Positions 1 to 6,419 are shown, counted from the stretch's first letter. The stretch is 6,419 nt of DNA from Sedimenticola sp. (GCA_030590525.1 JAUUYI010000133.1:1-6419), one strand, 5' to 3'. Made by a program: numbers and translations. The notes: generated from the sequence alone by a model not told the origin.

Positions 1-2069
<2,069 letters not shown>

Positions 2070-2102
2070 GGGAATACTCCGGGTTCTGTAAGGTTGTGTG
2101 GG

Positions 2103-2133
2103 ATGTGGGGGGGGATCCAGGCGAATTCAAGGG
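2103..2133 (-). promoter_or_regulatory. Candidate sigma-32 (RpoH) heat-shock promoter of clpB
   Basis: On the minus strand the -35 element CCCTTGAA (2126-2133) matches the sigma-32 consensus core fully. The -10 element CCCCACAT (2103-2110) is close to CCCCATNT. They are 15 bases apart, inside the normal 13-17 range. The -10 lies about 34 bases upstream of the clpB ATG, leaving a short leader with the GGAG ribosome site. clpB is a classical sigma-32 target, so position, spacing and gene identity agree. The element sits in the 87-bp gap after the acyltransferase gene, so clpB can be induced apart from the upstream cluster. A run of eight G (plus strand 2107-2114) overlaps the -10 and spacer. 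Confidence 0.75.
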
Positions 2134-2156
2134 TGCGGAATAAGAGAATGCGGGCT

Positions 2157-2870
2157 TCAGGCGACCTGCCGATCCTTTTCACGGACCTGCACATGGTTGA
2201 TAACCCGGTCGATCTGCTCCAGCAGTTCGGCGGTATTCCTGTTCCGGCTCTCTATCGGGGCAAACAACTTTATCTGGGCCCGGCTGCGCAGCAGTACCCC
2301 GCTGACCACCCCGCCGGCACCGCGGATACCGGAGATGCGGACCGGAAAGATCCGGCTGCCAGTCAGTTCGGCCAGCCGGGCGGCGCCTGCTTTCAACCTG
2401 CGCGGGGGATCCCCCTGCAGATGGATCCCACCGTGTGGAAACAGAGCCACGATCTCCCCCCGCTCCAGTGCACGCAGGGCGGCGCGCAGGGCCTTTTCGG
2501 GTCGGCGCGCCCGGTCTACCGGGATACAACCGATGGCCCGGAACAGCCATTTCAAACCAAACCGCTCATACTCCCCCCGGGCGATCAGAAACCGCAGCGG
2601 CCTGCGTGCCGAGGCGGCCAGCAGCAGCGGATCGAGACCGGAGAGGTGGTTCGAGACCAGGATCGCCGGCCCACTCCTGGGCAATCGGATACCCGTCACG
2701 TTGAGACGGTGGTAACGATAGCAAAAAAGCCGGTTGAGCCCATCCAACAGGTTGAGCCAGCTGCCACCCCAGTCGACCCGGTTGGCCTGCCGGGCGGCAC
2801 GAACCAGACGCCAGATCTGCCAGGCGATGAACCCGACGGTCAGGAGCAACAGTGGCTGGAACAGACCCAT
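2157..2870 (-). CDS. PlsC-like lysophospholipid/1-acylglycerol-phosphate acyltransferase family protein
   Basis: Probable membrane-bound acyltransferase of 237 residues in the PlsC/LPLAT superfamily, transferring an acyl chain to a lysophospholipid or similar acceptor. Residues 2-23 form a hydrophobic N-terminal segment. Motif I is NHLSGLD, with the catalytic H75-x4-D80. Motif II is GCIPVDR at 114-120, motif III is FPHGGIH at 144-150, and the motif IV proline is in FPVRI near 176. Motif III is odd: the usual FPEG glutamate, which contacts the acceptor phosphate in this family, is a histidine here (codon CAC). Substrate is therefore uncertain and PlsC activity should not be assumed. The ATG at 2870 shares one base with the def stop (TGATG). 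A TTG at 2873 is also in frame, but AAGGA lies 7 bases from the ATG and only 4 from the TTG, so ATG is chosen. Probably co-translated with def. Confidence 0.85.
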   Translation of the reverse strand: MGLFQPLLLLTVGFIAWQIWRLVRAARQANRVDWGGSWLNLLDGLNRLFCYRYHRLNVTGIRLPRSGPAILVSNHLSGLDPLLLAASARRPLRFLIARGEYERFGLKWLFRAIGCIPVDRARRPEKALRAALRALERGEIVALFPHGGIHLQGDPPRRLKAGAARLAELTGSRIFPVRISGIRGAGGVVSGVLLRSRAQIKLFAPIESRNRNTAELLEQIDRVINHVQVREKDRQVA

Positions 2871-3394
2871 CAACCCTTCCTTTTTCCACCCTTCCGGTAC
2901 ACCTTGCGCCGAAACAGGTCGGTACGACGGCTGACCACCCGATCGATGAACAGCATGCCATCCAGATGATCCAGTTCATGCTGCAGCGCCCGTGCCTCGA
3001 ATCCCTCCATCTCATACTCCAGTTCACCACCCGCGGGATCCTGGGCCTTTACCGAGACCCGGGTGGCTCGAATCACATTACCCGTATAGTCCGGGACCGA
3101 GAGGCAACCCTCCCGCCCCATCTCATACCCCTCCCAGTGAATGATCTCCGGGTTGATCAGCACCATACGGCCATGGTTCGGGACCGGCTTCCGGGTGTTC
3201 GAGAGATCGATGATGATGATGCACTGAAACCACCCCACCTGGGGCGCAGCGATGCCCACGGCCCCGGGTCCGGCCTGGCGCGTCTCCTCCAGGTCGTCAA
3301 TGAAATCCCGCAGCGCCTGATCGAACAGCAGCACCGGTTCGGATGCCCGTTTCAAGCGCTCGTCCGGCACCTTTAAAATTTCGAGTTCAGCCAT
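2870..3394 (-). CDS. def: Peptide deformylase
   Basis: Metalloenzyme that removes the formyl group from the N-terminal methionine of nascent proteins at the ribosome exit. The protein is 174 residues, normal for bacterial deformylases. All three family motifs are present: GIAAPQVG (47-54) with the oxyanion glutamine Q52, EGCLS (95-99) with metal ligand C97, and HELDH (139-143) with ligands H139 and H143 and catalytic E140. It should therefore be active. The C-terminal tail is rich in Lys/Arg. The ATG at 3394 starts 6 bases after the gcvR-like stop with no clear ribosome site, so translation may depend on coupling from that gene. The stop overlaps the acyltransferase start by one base. In many bacteria def is next to fmt; here it sits between an ACT regulator and an acyltransferase. 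Confidence 0.97.
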   Translation of the reverse strand: MAELEILKVPDERLKRASEPVLLFDQALRDFIDDLEETRQAGPGAVGIAAPQVGWFQCIIIIDLSNTRKPVPNHGRMVLINPEIIHWEGYEMGREGCLSVPDYTGNVIRATRVSVKAQDPAGGELEYEMEGFEARALQHELDHLDGMLFIDRVVSRRTDLFRRKVYRKGGKRKG

Positions 3395-3400
3395 CTGGAA

Positions 3401-3907
3401 TCAGCCGATCAGGGTCTCTATGGGTGAGACACTGACATCGATATCACCCAGCGCCTGGAGGGCCTGCTCCACCTGCTCCAGGGTGGCATCGGTATAACCC
3501 TGAATATTCATGATGTAGAACGGCGTCTCCTGGGAACCAGCCACATCGGACTCCAACTCCAGAATATTGAACCCTGTATCGGCCAGGGCGCCGGTTACCT
3601 GAGCGACGATGCCGGCGCGGTCAGCGCCGTTTACCCGGACCTGCAGGTTAGGAACCAGGTGCCGGTGCAATCCACCTGACATTCCGGCCACATGCAGATG
3701 CAGACCAAGCTCCGACGCCGCCGGTCTCAGCACCGCCTCCACGTCCCCTTTCCCCGCAACCATCATCATGACAGTGAAATTGCCCCCCAGGCGGATCATG
3801 GAGGCCTCACCCAGCGTCCACCCCCCACGAAACAGGGTATCGGTCACCCGCGCCACGATACCGGGGCGATCTTCTCCGACCAGCGTCAGCATCTTCCAGT
3901 TGTTCAT
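3401..3907 (-). CDS. GcvR-like protein with two ACT domains
   Basis: A 168-residue protein resembling the glycine cleavage system regulator GcvR. It has two ACT ligand-binding domains in tandem: about residues 5-75, opening with LTLVGEDRPGIVARVT, and about 96-165, with VNGADRAGIVAQVTGAL. There is no DNA-binding domain. In E. coli GcvR acts by binding GcvA and blocking gcvTHP activation; whether this protein does the same is inferred from architecture only. The ATG at 3907 fits the family N-terminus. An in-frame GTG at 3946 would add 13 residues (LTERTQ...) and is considered less likely. First gene of a tight cluster with def and the acyltransferase. Its first ~58 codons and 52 bases upstream also occur as a diverged copy at 4684-4910, and its start codon overlaps (ATGA) the stop of a small frame derived from a pgeF remnant. 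Confidence 0.82.
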   Translation of the reverse strand: MNNWKMLTLVGEDRPGIVARVTDTLFRGGWTLGEASMIRLGGNFTVMMMVAGKGDVEAVLRPAASELGLHLHVAGMSGGLHRHLVPNLQVRVNGADRAGIVAQVTGALADTGFNILELESDVAGSQETPFYIMNIQGYTDATLEQVEQALQALGDIDVSVSPIETLIG

Positions 3908-3959
3908 AGGTTGAATATTTCCCGATTGTGTCCGTTCAGTAAGCACCCAGTTAAACCCT
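3733..3959 (-). repeat. Direct repeat copy 1: 5' end of the intact gcvR-like gene plus leader
   Basis: This 227-bp block matches 4684-4910 in the same orientation with no gaps, at an offset of 951 bases. By hand count 25 positions differ (about 89% identity). The last 30 or so bases, at the upstream edge, are identical. It covers the first ~58 codons of the gcvR-like gene and 52 bases upstream. Homology stops sharply at 3959/3960, where the sequence becomes pgeF-like. Confidence 0.95.
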
Positions 3960-3961
3960 CA

Positions 3962-4061
3962 TAGGGGTTCGAACTGCACCCACCCTGGCGGGTGGTACTG
4001 ACCGCCCGAACTCCAGGTGGCGCCGACCACTCCATGTGCTGGGGTTGTGCGATTCAGTCAC
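3962..4061 (-). pseudogene. Remnant of the 5' end of pgeF (frameshifted, 3' deleted)
   Basis: This stretch aligns with 5691-5800, the first ~37 codons of the intact pgeF. A 53-base core (3981-4033) differs at only five positions, and 3962-3980 aligns more weakly. The start edge is shared: both begin GTG-ACT-GA. The remnant has lost 10 bases near codons 4-13, so the normal frame is broken. In the downstream frame it still encodes EWSAPPGVRAVSTTRQGG, against EWPAPPGVRAVSTTRRGG in PgeF. An ATG at 4035 opens a 43-codon frame in this register that ends in TGA at 3906-3904, overlapping the gcvR-like ATG by four bases. The tail of that frame contains PYEGL, NR and NL, which may be degraded PgeF sequence (PYDSL, NR, NL); that extension is weak. 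Everything downstream of about codon 40 of this pgeF copy is gone. Confidence 0.85.
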
Positions 4062-4107
4062 TGTGCTTCTTCATCAGCCCTTTAATACGTCGAGCTTCGG
4101 CACTCAT
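4054..4107 (-). pseudogene. First codons of a third cassette gene, cut off at the pgeF remnant
   Basis: Directly after the stop of the 71-codon gene (TGAATG) a new frame opens at 4107 and reads MSAEARRIKGLMKKHSD before stopping at 4056-4054. The last codons lie in sequence shared with pgeF, so the original gene appears truncated at about 4062. The basic helical start with RRIKGLMKKH resembles the beginning of small helix-turn-helix proteins, but 15 residues are too few to assign a family. It indicates that the cassette once had a third gene co-translated with the first two. Confidence 0.4.
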
Positions 4108-4323
4108 TCAAACAGCAACAGGGTGTAGTTCATACACCCTTGCTTTTTTTGCAGCTGTTTTGAGGTCACCACGTTTGAGTGCTTCCCTTACATCATCCAG
4201 CTTATAAGCGTCTTCAAGCGAGAGATACGGCGACCATTCATCTTCATTAACAACCAATTCAACATCCACTTCTGCTACATATTTGTCTTCGTGAACATAC
4301 TTTGTTTTCTTTCGAGTATTCAC
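4108..4323 (-). CDS. Small acidic protein paired with the DUF4258 gene; possible antitoxin
   Basis: A 71-residue protein of no family I can name with confidence. Residues 7-26 look like beta strands (KYVAEVDVELVV). Residues 35-62 look like an amphipathic helical region (LEDAYKLDDVREALKRGDL), followed by a short strand ending HPVAV. The GTG start at 4323 overlaps the DUF4258 stop by four bases (GTGA), so the two are translationally coupled. Size, charge pattern and tight coupling fit a toxin-antitoxin partner, here with the partner downstream of the DUF4258 gene. This role is inferred from arrangement only. Base composition is AT-rich like the DUF4258 gene and unlike the housekeeping genes, indicating acquisition as a unit. 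Confidence 0.75.
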   Translation of the reverse strand: MNTRKKTKYVHEDKYVAEVDVELVVNEDEWSPYLSLEDAYKLDDVREALKRGDLKTAAKKARVYELHPVAV

Positions 4324-4643
4324 CGTTTTCGCTCCATAAATGTCTTATTCCATCGCGAAGGATCAGGTCGATAAGCTGTTACTAGTACTGCCGGCCGATC
4401 ATGCCCCTTAGGAATTCCCCAAAGCAGATGCACAGGATTGCCATTGCTATCTGTTTGCAGAACAAGAACTGAAGAGCCTTTGGGGTAATTTGGATAATCT
4501 TCTACCAACACCGCACTTTTGATTCCCTCAATGATTTCTCTAGCAGTAAGATCATCGTTTGCGAGCTCATCATATCCATGTTCGGATATTCGAATATCCT
4601 TTGACTCAGCAAGCTCTTGAATCCTCTCTAATGTGTCACTCAC
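4320..4643 (-). CDS. DUF4258 domain protein, possible toxin-like component
   Basis: A 107-residue protein with the layout of DUF4258 proteins: an N-terminal helix, then RISEHGYDELANDDLT (18-33), an AREIIEGI helix, and strands VLVEDYPNYPKG (45-56), SVLVLQTDSNGNPVHLLWGI (58-77) and AVLVTAYRPDPSRW (85-98). The His in the SEHGYDEL segment and the late TAYRPD strand are typical of this group. DUF4258 proteins are small, often occur next to small partner genes, and have been likened to RelE/BrnT-type toxins; toxicity of this one is not shown by sequence. The GTG at 4643 is used because GAG lies 8 bases upstream; the nearby ATG at 4645 is in another frame and followed at once by TGA. It is the first gene of the AT-rich cassette. 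No convincing promoter was found, only a TATAAA at 4657-4662. Confidence 0.82.
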   Translation of the reverse strand: MSDTLERIQELAESKDIRISEHGYDELANDDLTAREIIEGIKSAVLVEDYPNYPKGSSVLVLQTDSNGNPVHLLWGIPKGHDRPAVLVTAYRPDPSRWNKTFMERKR

Positions 4644-4657
4644 ATGCTATTCTCGGT

Positions 4658-4858
4658 TTATACGCCAGATTGATTGCATAGTGCTACTTCAACATCCCCG
4701 CTGCCCGTAACCATCATCATAATGGTGAAGTTACCCCCCAGGCGTATCATGGAGGCCTCACCCAGCGTCCATCCCCCCCGGAACAGGGTATCGGTCACCC
4801 GCGCCACGATACAGGGACGATCCTCCCCGACCAGCGTCAACATCTTCCAGTTGTTCAT
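4658..4858 (-). pseudogene. Truncated second copy of the gcvR-like gene (first ACT domain only)
   Basis: From the ATG at 4858 this frame encodes 66 residues. The first ~58 match the intact gcvR-like protein, then the sequence switches to ALCNQSGV and stops at the edge of the AT-rich block. It keeps most of the first ACT domain and lacks the second. Differences include G16C in the DRPGIV ligand-binding loop (DRPCIV), V46I, A51T and K53S. The glycine lost in the loop is normally strongly conserved in ACT domains, so binding is probably impaired. Most DNA differences from the intact gene are synonymous, which implies much of the divergence arose in a functional gene. The frame is open further upstream to 4966, but that part runs through a hairpin element and is not taken as coding. 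Confidence 0.85.
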
Positions 4859-4910
4859 AGGTTGAATATTTCCCTGTTGTGTCCGTTCAGTAAGCACCCA
4901 GTTAAACCCT
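4684..4910 (-). repeat. Direct repeat copy 2: diverged gcvR 5' end plus leader
   Basis: Partner of 3733-3959, same orientation, about 89% identical by hand count with no gaps. Its downstream end abuts the AT-rich cassette at 4683; its upstream end at 4910 abuts unique sequence leading to the hairpin at 4924-5031. The shared leader includes the ~50 bases before the gcvR ATG. Confidence 0.95.
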
Positions 4911-4923
4911 ACCTTGATGGTGA

Positions 4924-5031
4924 GAGAGGTCCTGTTTACCCCGGATGGGGGGCGCCGTGAACCCATCCCTGGGGGCTTGGCTTCGGCATCCCTGCCTCAG
5001 ACACCCCCATCCGGGGTAAACAGGGCCTCTC
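4924..5031. repeat. Long intergenic inverted repeat (hairpin) after pgeF
   Basis: Arms 4924-4951 and 5004-5031 are 28 bases each and complementary except at one position (4930/5025). They contain CCTGTTTACCCCGGATGGGG and its complement. The 52-base loop includes CATCCCT twice. The hairpin begins 20 bases after the pgeF stop in the direction of transcription. No T-run follows it on the minus strand, so it does not look like an intrinsic terminator. It resembles dispersed palindromic intergenic elements (REP/MITE type) and could stabilise the pgeF 3' end. Dispersal in the genome cannot be judged from this window. Confidence 0.85.
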
Positions 5032-5050
5032 GATAGGATTAACCGGATGT

Positions 5051-5800
5051 TCACTCTATCCAGATCAGGGAGGCCATGCGCCCGGTTACCCCATCCCGCC
5101 GATAGGAGAAAAAACGCTCCGGCTGTGACAGCGTACAACGGCCCCCTCCGCCGATAAATCCAATATTTCGTGCGTTCAGCCGATTCTCCGCCAAACGGTA
5201 GATGTTTGCCAGCCAGTGGCCCGGCACGCCGGGCAGAAAGGCCACCTCATTCGCCGGATCCCACTCCAGAAAAGCCAACCTCACCTCGTTACCTACCTCA
5301 AATGCCATCGGCCCGATCGCCGGTCCCAGCCAGGCTAGCAACTCCTCACCCGGTTCGGCAAACCGGTCCAGTGCCGACTCGATCACCCCGGCACACAGCC
5401 CGCGCCACCCGGCGTGAACGGCGGCCACGCGGGTTCCCGAACGATTACACAGCAGCAGCGGCAGACAATCGGCGGTCAATACCGCACAGACCACACCCGG
5501 GGTCGACGTGGTGATAGCATCGGCCTGGCACCCGCTTACCCCCGACGTCCCTTCCACCACATCACAACCATGCACCTGCTGCAGCCAGAGCGGGTCGGAG
5601 GGGAGATTCAGCACCGTTTTCAGGTGAGCCCGATTCTGCCGGACCGTCAATGGATCGTCCCCGACGTGGTCGCCCAGGTTCAGAGAATCGTAGGGAGTTG
5701 TACTGTAACCGCCCCGGCGGGTGGTACTGACCGCCCGAACCCCGGGTGGCGCCGGCCACTCCGGTCGAATCCATGGGTTGAAGGTGTAGGAATCAGTCAC
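5051..5800 (-). CDS. pgeF: PgeF, YfiH/YlmD-family peptidoglycan editing / purine nucleoside phosphorylase-like protein
   Basis: A 249-residue member of the multicopper polyphenol oxidoreductase (YfiH, DUF152) family. In E. coli PgeF removes wrongly added L-serine from UDP-MurNAc precursors; relatives act on adenosine/inosine. Family motifs appear in order: TTRRGG (26-31), PYDSLNLG (36-43), QVHG (75-78), TADCLP (109-114), HAGWRG (129-134), GPAIGPMAFEVG (159-170), RC (221-222), FSYRRD (231-236) and TGRMAS (239-244). The expected metal ligands H77, C112 and H129 are in place. The GTG start at 5800 follows a GGAT eight bases upstream and fits the family N-terminus. In E. coli this gene lies directly before clpB; here the gcvR-def-acyltransferase cluster and the cassette lie between. 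A frameshifted copy of its first ~37 codons is at 3962-4061. Confidence 0.95.
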   Translation of the reverse strand: MTDSYTFNPWIRPEWPAPPGVRAVSTTRRGGYSTTPYDSLNLGDHVGDDPLTVRQNRAHLKTVLNLPSDPLWLQQVHGCDVVEGTSGVSGCQADAITTSTPGVVCAVLTADCLPLLLCNRSGTRVAAVHAGWRGLCAGVIESALDRFAEPGEELLAWLGPAIGPMAFEVGNEVRLAFLEWDPANEVAFLPGVPGHWLANIYRLAENRLNARNIGFIGGGGRCTLSQPERFFSYRRDGVTGRMASLIWIE

Positions 5801-5813
5801 TTTTCAGATCCAG

Positions 5814-5844
5814 CATATGGCCTGCAACGTAAATATTCGGTCAA
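5814..5844 (-). promoter_or_regulatory. Weak candidate promoter for pgeF inside the inverted-repeat element
   Basis: On the minus strand TTGACC (5839-5844) resembles a -35 box and CATATG (5814-5819) a -10 box, separated by 19 bases, longer than ideal. The -35-like hexamer belongs to the outer inverted repeat of the 5822-6000 element, so the element may supply part of the pgeF promoter. Evidence is sequence resemblance only. Confidence 0.22.
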
Positions 5845-6000
5845 CCCATCTCAACAATACCAAAGACTTTAGCCACGGATTTACGCGGATTTACACGGAT
5901 AAAGACAAAATCCGAGCAGTTATCCGCGTTGATCCGCGTCCATCCGCGGCTAAGCTGTTGTTTCGTATGCATAGGGGCTGACCGAATATTCACCCTGCAG
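5822..6000. mobile_element. MITE-like nested inverted-repeat element
   Basis: The outer arms 5822-5849 and 5973-6000 pair at 23 of 28 positions, with a perfect 12-bp core (AATATTCGGTCA and its complement at 5832-5843 / 5979-5990). Nested inside is a stronger palindrome at 5869-5953. No reading frame lies inside. The termini begin CTGCA on each strand, so CCTGCA occurs at 5821-5826 and again at 5994-5999. The two-level symmetry and lack of coding fit a non-autonomous mobile or dispersed repeat element. It fills nearly all the 208-bp gap between parE and pgeF. No transposase family can be assigned. Confidence 0.6.
5869..5953. repeat. Inner palindrome with tandem CGGAT units
   Basis: Two 34-base arms (5869-5902 and 5920-5953) pair at 28 of 34 positions around a 17-base loop. 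Each arm starts TTAGCC and holds three ~10-base units of the form AC(G/A)CGGATTT. The palindrome ends in TTA/TAA on both sides. As RNA either strand would fold into a long hairpin; no T-run follows, so it is not called a terminator. Confidence 0.85.
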
Positions 6001-6008
6001 CAGCCTGC

Positions 6009-6308
6009 TCAGTCAGCTGGAAAATATGCAATGACATCCATCTCACTGTGCGGAATACCAATGATATCGATGCAATCCTGAGCGATCAGATAAAAAACGA
6101 CATGCTCACCTTGCGGGAAACTAAAGTAGCCATCGTGGATATCTGGACGATATTTACCCAGTCGTGGATTATCCGCCAACCATGTAAAGCGTTTTTCAAG
6201 CCTTTTCAGATAAGTATTACGCTGCTCTCTACCCCAATGCTGCTCTGTATAACGCCCGATGTTCTTTAGATCATCCCTGGCTCTCGGCGTAATTCTGTAC
6301 CTCTTCAT
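6009..6308 (-). CDS. parE: ParE-family toxin (RelE/ParE superfamily)
   Basis: A 99-residue basic protein typical of ParE toxins, which poison DNA gyrase in studied cases; other members differ in target. It opens KRYRITPRARDDLKNIGRYT, the usual start of the fold (strand, then helix with A-x2-DL). It continues with a long helix containing YLKRLEKRFTWLADNP (33-48), LGKYRPDIHDGYFSFP (50-65), the strand HVVFYLIAQDCIDIIGI (69-85), and ends HSEMDVIAYF, matching the common final HxxMD segment. The ATG at 6308 overlaps the antitoxin stop (TGATG), the standard coupled antitoxin-toxin order. A TTG at 6311 is in frame but less likely. AT-rich compared with pgeF, consistent with acquisition. Target is not predictable from sequence. 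Confidence 0.9.
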   Translation of the reverse strand: MKRYRITPRARDDLKNIGRYTEQHWGREQRNTYLKRLEKRFTWLADNPRLGKYRPDIHDGYFSFPQGEHVVFYLIAQDCIDIIGIPHSEMDVIAYFPAD

Positions 6309-6419
6309 CAACCCTCATTATCCAAATCATCAATCAGAGCATCCATGGAGAAATCACCGATATACTCTCCTTTTCCAGCTTGTTCTGCACCCTGAGCCAA
6401 ATGGGTTCGCAGTGCTTCG
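6308..6419 (-). CDS. parD: ParD-type antitoxin, C-terminal part (5' end outside window)
   Basis: The last 37 codons of a gene entering from the window edge. The translation begins EALRTHLAQGAEQAGKGEY and ends SMDALIDDLDNEG, a ParD C-terminus: the linker after the ribbon-helix-helix DNA-binding domain plus the toxin-wrapping helix with a D-L-D-x-E-G end. The stop TGA (6310-6308) overlaps the parE ATG by one base. Such antitoxins bind their own promoter to repress the pair and neutralise the toxin; the DNA-binding half is not in the window. Confidence 0.85.
   Translation of the reverse strand, partial: EALRTHLAQGAEQAGKGEYIGDFSMDALIDDLDNEG

Larger units (their letters stand above)
4062..4683. 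other. AT-rich inserted block between duplicated gcvR and pgeF ends
   Basis: This ~620-bp block has no counterpart next to the intact pgeF or gcvR-like genes. It is bounded at 4683/4684 by a truncated gcvR 5' copy and at 4061/4062 by the pgeF remnant. Sampled lines give about 43% GC, against well over 60% in pgeF and clpB. It holds a DUF4258 gene, its 71-codon partner and the start of a third gene, all in the host direction. No transposase, integrase or clear terminal repeats are visible, so the entry mechanism is open. Confidence 0.75.

Noticed and set aside
3908..3946. Upstream GTG start for the gcvR-like gene, adding 13 residues
   Set aside because: Family members start a few residues before the first ACT strand, as the ATG at 3907 does. 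The frame is also open in copy 2 only because that leader is duplicated. Not excluded.
4656..4690. Promoter for the DUF4258 gene based on TATAAA at 4657-4662
   Set aside because: No acceptable -35 hexamer lies 16-18 bases upstream, and the start codon would be only about 13 bases away.
4859..4966. Extension of the truncated gcvR copy upstream to 4966 as a fused protein
   Set aside because: The extra residues are read through one arm of the hairpin and the non-coding leader and resemble nothing; open by chance.
4924..5031. Intrinsic terminator for pgeF
   Set aside because: The stem is strong, but no T-run follows on the minus strand and the 52-base loop is far too long for a typical terminator.
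4902..5138. A 78-codon minus-strand frame overlapping the 3' end of pgeF and the hairpin
   Set aside because: It overlaps pgeF in another frame and crosses the palindrome; no family resemblance.
5869..5953. CRISPR array, because of the regularly spaced CGGAT units
   Set aside because: The units are ~10 bases, without spacers, and arranged as a palindrome rather than as direct repeats with unique spacers.

Overview
The window looks like a piece of a gammaproteobacterial chromosome. The protein families, the residue-for-residue correspondence of ClpB with the E. coli protein, and the pgeF-to-clpB gene order (E. coli has rluD-yfiH/pgeF-clpB) all point that way; genus cannot be set from the sequence alone. 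All credible genes are on the minus strand, so the biological order runs from high to low coordinates. The housekeeping genes are GC-rich. Two toxin-antitoxin-like blocks are clearly more AT-rich, roughly 43-45% GC by hand count on sampled lines.

Reading in the direction of transcription: (1) 6419-6009 is a ParD/ParE-type toxin-antitoxin pair, with parD cut by the window edge. (2) 6000-5822 is a nested inverted-repeat element (MITE-like) with a strong internal palindrome, lying directly in front of pgeF. (3) 5800-5051 is pgeF (YfiH/YlmD family). (4) 5031-4924 is a long intergenic hairpin. (5) 4910-3904 is a rearranged zone: a truncated second copy of the 5' end of the gcvR-like gene, then an AT-rich DUF4258 two-gene cassette plus the first codons of a third gene, then a frameshifted remnant of the 5' end of pgeF. 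(6) 3907-2157 is a tight cluster: gcvR-like ACT protein, peptide deformylase and a PlsC-type acyltransferase. The first gap is 6 bp and the second junction is a TGATG overlap. (7) 2133-2103 is a good sigma-32 heat-shock promoter match. (8) 2069-1 is clpB, missing its last ~168 codons beyond the window edge.

Functionally the housekeeping part serves proteome and envelope maintenance: ClpB disaggregates proteins after heat stress, Def removes N-formyl groups from nascent proteins, the acyltransferase probably acts on lysophospholipids, and PgeF edits misincorporated residues in peptidoglycan precursors. The ACT protein is a likely regulator. gcvR-like, def and the acyltransferase are very probably co-transcribed; clpB has its own heat-shock promoter.

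The most notable point is the rearrangement at 3904-4910. A toxin-antitoxin-like cassette sits exactly between partial duplicates of the two neighbouring genes, gcvR and pgeF. The duplicates are only ~89-90% identical to the intact genes, and most codon differences in the gcvR copy are synonymous. This suggests the cassette arrived together with flanking DNA from a related strain, or sits in an old tandem duplication.
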